A stretch of DNA of 64,000 bases, from NCBI GenBank assembly GCA_020091685.1, contig CM034612.1, positions 24,389,158 through 24,453,157 of the forward strand. Reading direction: 5' to 3'. A model generated the notes under the pieces. It saw only the letters and a list, made by a program, of their open reading frames with translations, had not been told where the DNA came from and ran no database searches. This document shows positions 45,415 to 59,412 of this stretch, in pieces. The translations under genes were made by a program, and so were the position numbers. Numbering within the stretch: the stretch's first letter is position 1; each line of letters begins with the position of its first letter. The stretch is from Lutjanus erythropterus (Eukaryota > Chordata > Actinopteri > Lutjaniformes > Lutjanidae).

Positions 45415-45965
45415 TGTGGTATGTAATTAGTATGTAAGTATCATATATTACATTGTCAGTTAAGTATCATGACAGTATTGCAGTGTTACTTAAGACTGTA
45501 TAGTGACTTAAGTACTGTGATAATATTCTATTGTGACAATATTATATTGTGACTTAAGTATTGTCATAATAGTGTATCATAACAATACTGTATCATTACT
45601 TAAATACTGTGATAATATTGTATCATGACAATGTCGTATAATGACTAAAGTATTGTGATAATATTATATTGTGACTGAAGTGTTGCAATAATATTGTTCC
45701 ATAACAATATTGTATCGAAACTTATGTGTTGCGATATCATTTCATCACTTAAGACTTAAGTATTGTGACAATATTGCATTGTCAATTATCACAGTGTTAC
45801 TTAAGTATTGCGATAATATTGTATTTTTACAATATTATATTGTGACTTAGGTGTTGTGATAATATCATATTGCCACTTAAGTATCATGATAATATTGTAA
45901 TGTGACTTAAATATTGTGATAATATCAGATCGTGACTTACATATAATGGTAGTATTGTACTGTGG
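45415..45965. repeat. AT-rich minisatellite (gtgacttaagtattgtgataatattgta type unit)
   Basis: More than ten degenerate copies built from ttgtgacttaagtattg and tgataatattgta, unit length varying roughly from 30 to 55 bp. No coding capacity. Confidence 0.8.
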
Positions 45966-46129
45966 AGCCTCTGGTGATTCCTGTCCCTACAAATAAGATA
46001 CGGACATGTTGTATGGGCTTTCTTTAGTTTCTTTCGCAGACAAAGAAATGTACAACACATTTTCTTAAACATAGAAGTTACTTATATTTGGGGCCAGTTA
46101 ATCAGAACTCCAAACAGAACATTAGGGTC

Positions 46130-46524
46130 AAAGAGTCAGTCCACCCTAATTACAAATTTAGTGCAGGTTTTATCTGCTGCTGCTTCAAGATAAAGTATCT
46201 CACTGTTAGATTTCTGACTGCAAGGCGAATTGCCTTTAATTTGTGGTGCTCACTGGCATTCAGAACGTTACATTTAAACTCTCCCAGTTTTCTGTGGAGC
46301 CTCCCTCTACCAAAGGAATAGGTCCCATGGCTACTGTTGAACTTGATGCTATGAATTATCCAGGGTAAAGGGGACACTATTCCCGGAAAGAGATGTTGAA
46401 TTGTAAGTGCTGTAACCTCAAATTGACCTCCGCTGGATTGGGATGGATACAGAAAACTTTCTACTTGGCTAGATACTACAAAAAGTGAGATTTTTTTTTT
46501 TTTGCTTGGGTGAACTGACCCTTT
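46130..46524. mobile_element. MITE with GTCAGTTCACCC-type inverted ends
   Basis: AAAGAGTCAGTCCACCC at 46,130 and the complement AAAGGGTCAGTTCACCC ending at 46,524 (15 of 17 match). 395 bp. A minus-strand open frame of 183 codons runs through it but has no protein signature. Confidence 0.65.
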
Positions 46525-46787
46525 CGAGATGGATCCATAGAAACCCCCGCCTGAGAGGGGCCTGTAGTTGGATAATAATGTAGTTACGACTGACATAACT
46601 GTATCCTGTAACAGGAACATTGAACAGAGTGAGACCTCTCCTCTACCGTACATCATTAAAAGAGCTCCCAGGCAGGGAATTGATTGTAAAAATTGAACCA
46701 AGACTCCATTAAACCCCTGTCAAGGACCCCTGGATCCTGCGCCCACACTTGTGCCAATCTCTGCAGGCATTGCATCAGCTTCTGCCC

Positions 46788-46789
<2 letters not shown>

Positions 46790-46851
<62 letters not shown>
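46790..46851. repeat. (CA)n microsatellite
   Basis: About 30 uninterrupted CA units. Confidence 0.95.
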
Positions 46852-46853
<2 letters not shown>

Positions 46854-48714
46854 GTGGATGTTCTATTTTGTTGTGGTGATGATAGGGTGCTGCATCCAGG
46901 ATGCTGTGATTTAGAGAGGAGATGTATAAAGCAGGGTGCAGGAGCAGGGATATAAGTTTTAATGCTGCAGTGTGTGTTTATGCATGATTACACAGGTGCA
47001 ACGGATACTGAGTGTGTGTGTGTTAGTGCTGACTTCCTCTACAACCCCTCTTCTTATCTCCATCTCAATCTGTTTACATTCTTATCTGAAATGACTTCAT
47101 CCCTCTTTTGTAATCCCTTATCTTGATTTTTTTCCCCATTTTCACTCTCCCTATTCTCCCCTCTTTCTTTCTCACACACCACACACAGACACACACATGA
47201 CAGCGCCATTGTTGTTCATCAGATAAAGTTCCAGGCAAGCGTCTCCCTGCTTCAGGCATGTTTAGCAGGCCTGGGAATCCTGTCTGGCCTCCCAGTGTAA
47301 ACTCTCACCTCTCTTCCAGGACCCGCGGGGTCGTGACCTCTTGTAAAAGAGACATAGGAGGCAGGGGGCACAGTGGTATCACACTGTGTTCTTAACTAAC
47401 ACACACACACACACACACACTGAGCAAGGCTTAAAGGCTTGCAGTGTATTCCAGATTAATTTTAAATGTTCATTCCACTAAAATTCAGCTTCATAACCAG
47501 AAAGAAACGCCACATTTGGCTTGACTGAGAGTGTGAAAATACATTTTTGAATTCAAGGACTTAATTTTTACTTCTCATCTTCCCACTGCGACTCACAAGC
47601 TCCTCCATCTGGTGTGGACAACGCAGAACGAACGGACCTGGAGTACCCTGGCAGTGGCCTGCAGCGCTGTATTCTGCAGCAGTTTGAGAGCATGCCAAAT
47701 TAGATTTAGTTTGGAGTGCTCTGCCAGTCTTAGTCAAAGCTGACGGAAAGCATGGCAGCGGTGACAACATTATATAAGCCAATTCTCGTGCTCAGTGTCC
47801 AGTTAGGCTATTTGTACCTGTTTGCTAAAAGGAATATGCCAACTTTTTGCTAAATAGTGCCACTTACTCCTAGTGGTATCCAGCCAAGAGGATACTTTTC
47901 AGTCTGTCTGCTGAGGGTTTGAGATTTCTGTTGCCACCCAAATATACTATAGGGCAATGGAATTTCTTTTATACAGCCCAACTGTTAACAAATCACAATC
48001 TAAGCAGCATCTTGTTCCAGAAACAATCTCCCTGTAACATTAAATAATCCACAGAATAAGCCAACTTTCTACCCAAGAAACTGCCCTAAGCAGTACCACA
48101 AAATGTCAGGGCTGTGTGCACCATAAACTAAATTGTATTTATCCCCTTTATATTCAGATTTGGAAAGTAATGCTTGACTTAGCAACATGCTACAGCATTA
48201 TAATTAAGCTACTTTTTTTTTTTTTAGCAACAGTTAGTTTGGAATTTGGTCACGACACTACAATTACTGATCCAAAAGAGACTCCTTACTTTGACATCTT
48301 GGGGGTCAGCTTGTTTCCTGTCTTATCTAGAGTTAGACTTAGTGTTGCCATAAATTTGATCGCTGTATTCAACTGAGAGAGCCGGCGTTTTAGCTTAACA
48401 TTAGCTTGGCACAGGATCTGGCGGTGGCGGGAGGCAGTTACCCTCTCATGTGAGAGGATAAATAAAACTTCTGCTGACAACAAAATGCCTCCCAGTGGCT
48501 CTGAAGTGTGTAAAATGTGTCTTCTCAGCTTGCATGCCAACATTAGCTGCTGCAAAGCCTACTTAAAGGAATCACCAGGGTTTTGTTCAAAGTTCCAGGG
48601 TTTATGAAACAGAACCTCAGGCAGGTTAAGCTAGCTGTCAATGGCCAAGAAGCTAAATTACTAATCCTACTTTGGTGAAGACATGACCCTAAGCCTAAGC
48701 CTAAAACTTATGGT

Positions 48715-48955
48715 TGTTCCAATACTGATACCAGAATCGGAAATACAACCAATACTGCCTAAAATACGGGATTGGGTATCCCCAAGTACATGAGTCTGTG
48801 CACCAATTAAATATCCCCTAATTTGTTAGCCCTGAAATGGGACACTGCGACTTCCCAGCAGTGAAATCAGTCATGTCATGTCCATACACTGGTATCGGAT
48901 TGGTACTGGTTCAGTACTGGCTCAGTTCACATATCGTAATCGGTAGTGGAACATC
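48715..48955 (+). repeat. Dispersed repeat family D (tactgatacc / ggtatcgg type)
   Basis: Shares ccaatactgatacc, ggattgggtatc, agtacatg, cactggtatcgg with copies near 26,440-26,590, 51,905-52,075 and 60,260-60,480. Confidence 0.55.
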
Positions 48956-51044
48956 TCTACTGGAGGTTAGTGTTTTTGATTTTTTAACATTTAAAACCAC
49001 CTTGGACTGAAACTTGTGATGATCATTTCAAACAAATCTCTAACATTTGATAGACCAAACACTTAATTGAGAAATAAATTGCTGATAAGAAAAATAATTG
49101 TTTGTCACATCTTCAAATTTACTTGAGAAGACAGTTTCTTAAGAAGTGCAGTGTGAAGGCTTGCTGTTGAAAAGCTGGCGCTGAACTGCGCTGCTCGCTG
49201 TAAAAGTTTAATAACATCAAAAATGTAAAGATGTGGATTTTAAGTTTCAAGGAAATGGTATTGGAGTGGAGGGTTAGGTTTTAAAAAGCTGGACAAATAA
49301 AACCAGATCTGCTTAGATTGATGTTACTAGAGGTAAGCGATATGGGTGAACTGATACTTTACTATGCTGAAGACTTAAGCACCAGTATAGAGTTACCCAA
49401 CAGAAACTGGTGATTTAGGGCCAAACCTCTCATCACGTGTTGGTTACTAATTGGCCAAAATCCCAAAAAGTTTGTGGAGTCCCTTTAAGAGTTTAGATCT
49501 AAACTGAAATTAGTTTGGAAAGCGTTTGGAAAAAGGCAAACTAATCTGACAAAATGTCTGCTGGCGTCACAGAAAAGCTCGCATTAGAATATCACTCAAG
49601 TTATTTAAGATGCTTACTGACAGCAGTCCTGTCTCCACGCCTGAAATATTGAGTCATGGATTTCAGGCAGCAAAAGCTTTTTCCAAAGCAAACATCTAGA
49701 GTTGTTGAAAGCAAATCCCACTGTACAATAGATTCTCAGCACAATGCATGCTGCTGCAGACACACAAACACAAACAGCCTGGCGGTGAAACGTACTGTAG
49801 GTCATTCGAGCCAAATGGAGGTTGTCACGCCTGTTGTTATATTTCAGCCAAAAGGGGCCGGCTCGTTTAGTTTAGCCTCTGCTCGCTGACAGCTGTGAGC
49901 GAGGACCTGTGCCCTTCCACCTCTGTCCTGTCTCTCTGAATTCATTCGGAGCCTAAGGTTGCTCGGCGCCTGTGACAGATCCAGTCTGCCTCATCGGTCC
50001 GAGTCCCGGCTGCTCCTTTAAAGGCATTGTGCTTGGGCTGTCGAGATCAGCGTGGCTAATAAGGCAGTTTGCTCTGTGGGCTGCTTGTTTGGTTTCTTTG
50101 TGAAGTGCCTCTGGGATATTTTGGAGTCTGTGTGTGTGTGCGTGTGTGTGTGCTGAGATGGCAGCTCACTGTACTGTGCTTTTTTTTTTAGCCTGTGAGT
50201 GGTAACCTGCTTGTGCAACCAGGCCTCAAAGTCGCACGCTCACATTTCACGTCTCCCACAAAGCCCCTGTGCCTCCGGAGCGGTCAACTGTGCCCGGAGA
50301 CAGACCTGAGTGACTTCATTTTAAATCCCAACATGATTTTTTTTAACTGCATGTGTGTGAGGGAGCGATTTCCATAACGACGGACGAGGAACAAAGCTAC
50401 GCTGGTTTGAAGCAAGGAATTTGGGAAGTCTTGGGAAAGAATGAAATATTCCTTCCTGGAATTTCTACAGAAAACTTGAAATTCCTCACCTTCTTTGGTC
50501 TGTGGCTGTAGTGTCAGCTGTAAATGATACCGTGGAGCAGAGAGAGACTGCTGAGTCGCTGGGGTCATTGACCTAAAACATGGGACCTCGTAATGGGAGA
50601 AATGGGCTCCTGTGTCTCCAATATTGCCCTTTGCCTTGGAGATGGTCATTCCCGCAAAACACAACATTAATTACGTTGTACACTTACATTAATAGGAGAT
50701 GTGTGTGACCAGTGAAATTATCTAGGCTTATGATTGTGGTTACTCAGGTTGTAGTGTGTAACTGGGGACTGAGGCTGCAATTAGTCTATAAAAGATAAAA
50801 AGAACAACCCCTCCCCCAAAATCATATATGAACAACACAAGCACATCTTAAGTTGTTTTGTGTTATCAGAATCTTTTTTGCTTTTCGCACTTCATTTCAT
50901 CCCATTTTGTCTGCACTGACAGTGTGTCGTGTTACGTGCAAATATCATAGAGGAAAAAAATGTAAGGTGACACAGTATAAAGATCGAAAAAAATTGTGTC
51001 TGGAGGGGGGACTTCATGTCCCATGTGAAACCAAAGTTCAATGC

Positions 51045-51340
51045 TGACTTATATTCAGTAAGGCTAGGCTTACATAGGCTATGTGAGTTAACTTCCATTA
51101 CATAAGTTAAACCTTGATCTTTCCTAAACCTAACCAGGTAGTTTTTGTGCCTAAACTTAACCAAACTACAACCACTACATGAGGTTACTTATGTCATATA
51201 GTTACATATTGTAGATAATGTAACATACAGAACTTAAGTTACGAAACTACATACTTATTTTAACCCAAACCATGAGCTTTTCCCAAATCTAACCATTTAG
51301 ATTTGGTGCCTAAACCTAACCAAACTACAATTCTGTCATG
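51045..51340. repeat. Repeat of the (cctaaacctaaccaaac) family
   Basis: cctaaacttaaccaaactac and cctaaacctaaccaaactac occur 150 bp apart. The inverse motif ttaggtttaggcaac is repeated at 720-830 in HAL, so the family is dispersed in the window. Confidence 0.55.
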
Positions 51341-53684
51341 ACATTAACCATGACAAAGGGTACCATGATGACAGAGGGCGCCAGGATGACGATGATGACG
51401 AGATGATGAGGTCACTATGACGATGATGGTCATGTGACTCCACCCAAGTAAATGGGAACGATTGGCGAATAATCTGCATGCAATTTGAAAGTGTAAAGTG
51501 ATGTTATTTGTATGCAAATTGGAGAGACCGGGTTGGTTCTTAGAGACCAAGGTCAAAAAGCAGGAAATTTTCAATTTTCTATGAAATTAAATTAAGTGGC
51601 TAATCCCTTACATCAGCGAAGCTCCAGCCACAGAATGTTTTCTGTCAGTCAATTCATCATTTAACTAGTTTGAACACCAGTGGAGACCCTACGTACCATG
51701 AGATTTCACATGTTAAAAAAAGATTCTTCACTAACTTATTAGTGAACTTAACTTCTGTCCTCAGTGTCTGCGCAGTTTTCTCTTTATAGTGATGGCTGAA
51801 CATCATCATCATCATCACAAGATAATTTGACACTAAAGACAATGAGTAGCAGTCAGAAAGTGATCCAAGCATCAGCTGTCCCCAAGCACTTAGTGCCTAC
51901 TTCCTAAAATGCTGGATCAGGTATTGGAGTACGCAAGTCCATGCACCGATCCAATATCCATACAAGGTTAAAAAAAAGCTATGTATATGTTTTTTAACAC
52001 ACCGGTACCTGATTTGCACTCAGTAACAGCCAATACACAAACATCGGAGGGAAAAAATGGCTCTGGAACATCTCTTATTTTCTGAACTGAATTGCTTCAT
52101 TCAGTTCAGTTATGATTCATATTCATCGACTTCCTAAGTTAGATGATTGTGTCACAGTTAAAAGCAGCTCTTAGTTCGAAGGTCAGCTGTGAAGACAGTT
52201 TGCAGTCAGTTAAAATTACAGAGTTGAACTCTAAAATGAAAGTTCAATGAAAGTTTACTCCACCTACTGACACCGCTGTTATAAATCTCCCAATCTCAAT
52301 ATCACAGTAATCATGAACGACCTCCGCTCACAGTTTGTTTTCTTGCTTCCCTATCAGAGATTTTTGTCTCTTTAATCAAAAAATCTGCTGCTGCTGCTCC
52401 TCAGGTTTGCTGTGTATCAAAGGATCGTCCTCTTTGTTAGCGTTCTGATGTTATCACACGCCGAGAGGGGCCGCTGAAAGAGGACATGACCTGAAGAGAT
52501 GAATTGCCGTACCCTGCGTTTGTGTGTTGTACTCGTAGGTGTGTTTGCACTCCCCCGTCTCCCAGGCCCAGTCATTGTCCTCCTGACCCAGCGCCCTCCT
52601 CTGCCCCCCGAGTACGTGTGTGTATTGTGAGAGTGTATCCCGGACGTCCTGTTTGTGTGATCTTAGTCCTGCTGCTGTTTTCCTGCCCTGCTCTGCCGCT
52701 AAATCCCGGATCAAACGTCCCAAACATTGGCGGGGGAAGGGGGCGATCCCCCGTTGTGTCCCACCATAGCATCCCAGATTAGCTGCCACACATACAGTAA
52801 ACCATTAAATCACAGACTGGAACAAGTCAAGGTTTCACATCTTTATTCAACATCAAAATCTTTGTTGAATTGCATTAGGCTTGGAATACATCAGTTTTTT
52901 AAAAAAGTCTAATCATGAAAAGAATCATTTAAAACAGTCTTTTGCATCTTTCAAATTATTCTAATGGAAAGTGTTCAGTTTATAGAAATGAGACGCCCTG
53001 AGGGAAAATTGGCAGCGTTGCTTTCGGATATTCGTCTCTTACTAGTACTTTTAATAGTATGAGTGGGATCCTTCAAAGCTGGAAACTGTCCAATTGGATA
53101 GTTTGAATAGATAGTAAATACACTTAGGCTTATTTGCTTTATTTCCAAAAGTGAGATTCAAATCTTGTGTGTGTTAAGGCCAGAGCCAGGAGGAAATTCA
53201 TTTAGTTTAGAATAAAAACTGGTTCCAAAATACACCCACTACCAACACCTGCCAAGCTCCAACTTGTCAGTTTTTACATTTCTGTTTGTGTGCAGACTGA
53301 ACAAAAGAGATACAACATGTCACTTTTGGTGTTTTCACATTAGGTACGATTGCTTCATTTCCCCGACTCCAGCACCAGTCAGCTTTCACATCAGTTATGT
53401 TCAGTACCCAAATACACTTACAACATCATCTATACATTACTTTATGCTGGTGTTGTGGTGTAGAAAATCCTGACAATTGCAAGTTCCCAGTAGCAGTTCA
53501 CTTCCTTCCTTTGGTACTATTAGCTTTCATACCTGGTGTGGATCAACAAACCATGCCCAGGTACGGTACGCAGTGCTCATACTGACCTAATGAACGATGA
53601 CTTTAGATCCTAAAATCATTGTTCTTTTGATCAGTGATTTGTGCCTGGGTCCTTGATATGAAAGTCTCACTTATGAGCTAGTAG

Positions 53685-54345
53685 CAGAGGTAGGACCAAG
53701 ATATTGCTTTCTGAGTCACAAGTACGTCTTGAACAAGTCAAGTCAAATCTTGAACTTTGAGTTTTGAGTCCTAGATAAGTCGTAATGTAACAGTGAGTTT
53801 CCTGCGTCTTTGATTTACAAAGTTCCTTGGCTGTTACGCTAACACTAGCTAAGAATTAGTTTGCTAACTCTGTTAATATTAGCTTTGACATACTGTTCTA
53901 CGAAGTTGGAAGTTGCTCCCTCTCCATCTGTAATTTTTTAACCGTAGCTTTTGCATACTGCAATTGTTGATCACTTTGCAGTTTTTATACATGAACAAAG
54001 ATATCTTTGGTATATTCTTTTTGCAGCTGGAGCTCTGTAATGTCACATTAATTCTTTGTGGTTCTCTCCTACAACCTGATTGGATGCGATCAGATTGGTT
54101 CTAACAAAGTGGATCTGGGAATTAAGTGTAAACTTGCTGAGAATGTATCATGTTAATGTTAGTTGATTTGGGAGGTGAAGGGAAGTGAATTGAAATAACA
54201 CTTTTTAATCTTTGGGCTTGAGAGAACATATCAAGTACAAGTCCAAGTTGAGTTACAAGTCTTTTTTGATGTTTTTCAAGTCAAGTCTAAAGTTGTCAAA
54301 CATGTATTTTAAGTATGAACCGAGTCCAAGTCATGTGACCTTAGT
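53685..54345 (-). mobile_element. hAT-type MITE with CAGAGGTG terminus, copy 3
   Basis: cagaggtaggaccaagatatt at the left; internal ttaatgttagttgatttggga is the reverse complement of the matching part of copy 1. Right end decayed near gtcatgtgacc. Confidence 0.6.
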
Positions 54346-55441
54346 CAATCCTGGAAGAGTGATTCCTGTCCCATCCCGTTCCCGTCAATCCATAGTTCAC
54401 ACATGACATTACACAGGTTTTTATATATCAAAAAAAATACTTATTTTGATTCCCGCTCCTTTTTTTTTTTCTTGTTCCCAGTCCCGTGATTAATAGTGAA
54501 ATTGACTCTGTGGGAACTCCATAGGAATCGCTCATCCCACTGGGTTCTTGTAGAAATGTCAGCCTGTATTCTGAACTTTGCACACAGTCAGGTTAGCTGC
54601 TTCCCCCTGCTTCCAGCTAGCTAAGCTAACCCCCTCCAGGTTGCAGCTCCATACTTAACACACAGACATGAGACGTGGTGTTAAACCTTTCTGAAAGACA
54701 GTGTATTATTTCTCAAATTGATGTTTTTGGAAGTCATCTCTCAACCTTGAACCACCTCAAACGTCCAGAGTCTGATTTGTCCGGCTTCCACTTCTACGAA
54801 TGTTTGATGTGAACGTGACAGCTTGAGCTGATCTGATGCTCATCATTAGGTTGGAGATCTGAGACGTAAAGGATTCAAGGAATTTATTATCAGAAGCATT
54901 GAGCGTGTGTCCTGGCTGGTCTTGTAGTCAACATGTACACAGTCAACCCTTTTAACTACAAGATAGCACTCACTGCTCTTTGTGATCTGAACTCCTTTGC
55001 ACAGACTGCTACAAAAAACCCAACTAAAACCAGTCAAACGGGGCAGAATCTGGCATCCCTTCTATGAAAGCCTTCCTGAATCTTTCTCTGAGTAATTCAG
55101 AGCAGACCGACTGTGCCGCTCCGCCGTCTGGACTTTGGGTCGGGCAGCAGCCGGAGGCCACCGCTGAGGACTCCTCATTTACTACACTGAGCTGATGACC
55201 ATCTGCATGAGCGTCTGGACTTCATTAGAGAGGCGATGAAAGGGCTGCCACAAAGAAAGACACACAAAGACACACACACAGACACACGTGCACTGTTTCG
55301 GGACCTTGATTGGGACTTAAAGAGGTGTGTGAAAGAAGCTCACCACTACTGGCGAGATTTTCATATTTTTCTGGCCTTCTGAGTACACGTTTGTCCTTCT
55401 AAGTATAAAAGCAGAACACACAACCTACACTAACACACACA

Positions 55442-56297
55442 CACTCTTAGAAATAAGGGTTCCAAAATGGTTCTTCCTGAGTGGCTCAGGTTCTACCTAG
55501 AACCTTTTGCTTCTGAAAGACCCTTTTTTAAAGAAAGGATTTGTCAAGGGTTTTTTTGTAACACTAAAGGTTCCATCAAGAGCCCTTCTCATCCAAAGAA
55601 CGATTTTTAGAGGAAAGAGTTCTTCAAGGATTTTTGAGATCATTGAAAAACTCACAGGGGTTCCCAGTAGAACATCCATAGGTTTCTCTAGAAAAAACTC
55701 AAATCTCAGCAGAGTTCCGTGAGTGTGTTCTAAGTAAAACTCAAAAGAACCCTGTATGTGTTTTAGATAAAAACCCTTCAAACATAAAAAGATTCTCAGT
55801 AGAACTCCCTGTGTGAGGTCTCGATTGTCAAGGGTTCTTTGTACCATATTATAAAAGGAGTTTCGGTAGATCTCCCAGAGTGAGTTCTAAATAAAAGTCT
55901 TGGAATATAAAAAGCTTCTTGGTAGAACTCCCTGAGTTTGGTTTAGATAACACCCTTGAAATATGAAAACGTTCTCTGTAGAACCCCGAGTGTGTCCTTG
56001 TTAGCACCCTTAAAAGGTGGAAACGTTATGAATAGAATCCCCCGAGAAGGTTCTGGGTGGATCCATCACATCATAGAAGGGTTCTCTGTAGAACCTCTTA
56101 CAGGGGGTTCTGGGTAAAACCTTTCACAGATGGTTCTAGGTATAAGCCTTTATGTTGGGCTCTAGGTAGAACTCTGTGAAAGGGTTTTAAGTGGAAACTT
56201 TATGAAAGGCTCTGTAGGGAATCAAAAAGGGTTCTCCTAAGCAGACAAACTGAAGAACCCTTTATGGTTCTAGTGAGCATCTTTATTTCTAACAGTG
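55442..56297. mobile_element. CACTA/EnSpm-like non-autonomous element filled with GGTTCT/AGAACC repeats
   Basis: CACTCTTAGAAATAA at 55,442 and the complement CACTGTTAGAAATAA ending at 56,297 are inverted ends beginning CACT(C/G). The interior is a chain of ggttct...gtagaacc modules in both orientations, so it can form many alternative hairpins. The same architecture is common in cyprinid and other fish genomes. No transposase. Confidence 0.7.
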
Positions 56298-58474
56298 CAG
56301 TTTTTATGAGCATTAGGTCATTAACAGAAACAGTGAGACATTAGTTGAGAACAACAAAGTTATTCTGAGAGGAAACAACAGACACACACTGTCTGCCCTT
56401 CACACTGAACCTGTGTGTGTGTAGATGTGTGTGTGTGTGTGTGTGTGTGAGGCCCCTGCAGACCTCTCTGCCTCCAGCTTTGCATCCTGATAACTTCATC
56501 TGTGTGTCATCAGCGAGGTTTCCCTGCCTGAAGGGATTAACACACACACACACACCCGACCCCTCGCTCAGACACATACCGGCACAGTTGCACATGGGAA
56601 AACTGTCATCCCCCCGCCTTCTTTTCCCCCCTGAGAAACCACTGTCTGTCTGGAGAGCTGCAGTCTGCTGTGATCCTCCTGATCCCAGACCGAGCTATAC
56701 GAGCCCGTGACTGCGACCGCACAGTGTCATAAAACCGTGAACTGTGTGTCCTCGCGCTGGAGCACAAATGGGTGAAAGGTGCGGCGTGTTCCGGCTCTTT
56801 ATTTAACAGATGACAGACAGTTTCCCAGATGTTTTGGGGCTTTCTCTCGATCCCCAAGATGAATCAGAGGTGGGGTCGCTAATGATAGGAAACGTCAGCG
56901 TCAGCAATGTTGTCTGCACCTCAACGTCTGCCCGCCACACGTCCTTAAATGTCTCAGGTCAATCAGGTTGTTTAATGCGTGTTTTGACGGGTATCCAGAC
57001 GGTTTCCCCAAAGGCAAAGAGTGGATACTGCCAAAAAATCCTTATCTGCTTCACATATAATCACGCAGCGGCAGTTATAGTTTGCAGTATCATTTTTTAT
57101 TGTGATTGGGCCGATTTTAAAGCTGTGTGTGTGTGTATGTGTGTGTGTGCAGGCGGGTTTAAACCTTGTACAGCAGTAAACTGAAACATGGTTACCATCT
57201 GTCAGACTTCCATGTTTCACACTGACATCTGGCCTGTCTGTGGTTGTCTTTGTGTGTGTGTCTGGGTGTGTGTGTGTGTGCAGGGGAAAAGGGTGTCTGC
57301 TACTGGAAGGAAGAGGGCCGGCACTTAATGGAGTCTCCAAACAAAAGTGGATGCAGGGATTTTTTTATTTATTTTTGTTAAAGCCAGCAGCTTCAAAGGC
57401 AGCGACACAAATGTAAATTTTAAGGATCTCAGTGACCAGGAGTCACGCTATGACTGCACACTTCTGAGACATGCTGAATCTTGGTCCTTTTAATGGATGC
57501 TAGCAGTGTAGGCGTGAGCTGTTCCTGAGTGCATTCTGTGTTGTGTAGCTGCTGTTGAGGAAACCATCTAACGTCAGCAGTGATTAATCGTGTCTGCAGA
57601 GCAGATTTCCTACCGAAGAGCCCATCCTGTATTCTGTCAGATATGTCCTTAGAAGTTAATGAAATGTCAGTCTCATTGAAAATATGGGTAGAGAGTCAAA
57701 TTAATTGTTAAAGATTCTAAATGATGATAAAAATTCTTTTGGTATCTTGCTTTAATTTTAACATAAAAATTTATTGGCCTAATCTGAATTTAAATTATAA
57801 ATCGGTCGCAAAATGTGTATTTTCACTTTACAGTTCTTTTGAACTGCACTGTATTTTCTGAAACAAGTTAAGGCCTTGTCGTGCCAGCACTGAGAACAGC
57901 ACAATTCCAACTGAAAATTAGTCCTCTCAGATTCAGTCATGGAGATAAAGTAAATTTATATATATATAAACGAATTATATCAACAATAAAATAGTCCCAA
58001 AGTGCACTGATTGCTCTCTTTTGAGTAACGTATGGTTAAAACTACTGTGACCAGCTGTTTTAGGAAACCATTTAGCCTTTTTAAAGAAGTTAAACTATAG
58101 ACTATTGCTATCCTTTTAGTCCATTAAATCACTGAAAAAAATGAATTGTTATACATGAACATTTAAAATATTGGAAACTTTGTGTCAGAGATGAATCATT
58201 TCCCAAGGTGCAAACCAAAACATTGCCCAAAATTGCCCCTAAAAAAGTACATAACTGTTATAAGTAGCGTACCATAACTGCTATTTAAATGAAGAAAATT
58301 ACTTTTATTCTCTGGAGCAAAATAATTATAATTTGACCAAATAGAGTGAAGGAAAAGATTTTAATAATGTGGAATGAGTCAGTCATCAGTAGGTTCGTTA
58401 TGTAATATCAGAAAAGTCCGCAGCACAGCTTTAAGTCTTGAAGTCTGAAACCTTGAAGTTCTTAACTGCACCCC

Positions 58475-58475
<1 letters not shown>

Positions 58476-58517
<42 letters not shown>

Positions 58518-58522
58518 GTGTG
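58476..58522. repeat. (GT)n microsatellite
   Basis: About 22 GT units with two TATG interruptions. Confidence 0.92.
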
Positions 58523-59412
58523 CATTGAGTGTCGGCATGTTGATAAGTGTACAGTAGGAGTGGAATGGCTCCTCGTGGTCATTATGCACGGCTGCCCCTG
58601 CTCGTCTACAGGCCCAGAGCAGCAGCACCAGGCGGGGATAGGAATGTAATCATGCCGCCGCCGCCGATAAATATTGATTTGGTTGTTAGGCTTTAGCCCC
58701 GAGGCAGTAAGTTGGGAGTGCAAGCGTCGCACGTTAGCCACATTTGGGCATTAATAACGGCAGAGGCAGGAGGGGAGCAGGGGGCATTTTTTACCGGTGA
58801 CAGAACGGCTTTCAGAGCAGATCTTACAGCCAGTGTTTACCTCTGGAGTGCAAGGAGCCAGGGGAGTGTGTGTCTGTGAGTGTGTTTAAGTGCAGGATGT
58901 CTGAGTGTGCGCGCACTTTGCCCAAAATGTGACAGATTTGCCTCCAGAGGGTAAGGCAACAAGTGTGTGCGTGTGTGACCGGAATCCTTATCTGTGTGAA
59001 TGTCAGCGCATTGATTTTGGAATTAAGGGAAGTAACTGGGCATGGTGAGGCACTCAGCTCTTTGAAAGTCAACCCAAAACAGTGCAAAGTGTGTGTGCTG
59101 AAAGGAAAAGGGTGACGGTGTGTGTTGGTGTCCCCGGCTGCCATATGTACTGTAGACTGTATGGCGTAAGAGAAGTGAATCATGGCTTTAATTAAGTGGT
59201 GGAGGGCTGAGCCGTGTCTCATTTAACGGCTGGTGGAGGAACATTTAAACTCGCCTGCTCTACACCAGCTACTGGGACACTTTACTGAACAACTGGGAGG
59301 GATTTTCCACTCCTCCTCCTCCTTTTCTTCCTCCAGTTCTCCCTCTGGATTTTGACTCATTCTGTTCACTGAAGAAAAGGAATAATCCACCCTCGGATAC
59401 TCTTTAAACACT

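Noticed and set aside
46150..46701. Minus-strand open frame of 183 codons
   Set aside because: It runs through a MITE with inverted ends at 46,130 and 46,524 and shows no protein family signature.
52454..52789. Open frames of 111 and 92 codons on opposite strands
   Set aside because: Mutual shadows in a GC-rich patch; translations are low-complexity Pro/Ser/Arg.
55442..56297. CRISPR-like array of regular repeats
   Set aside because: Eukaryotic context, variable unit length, mixed orientation and transposon termini; no repeat-spacer pattern.
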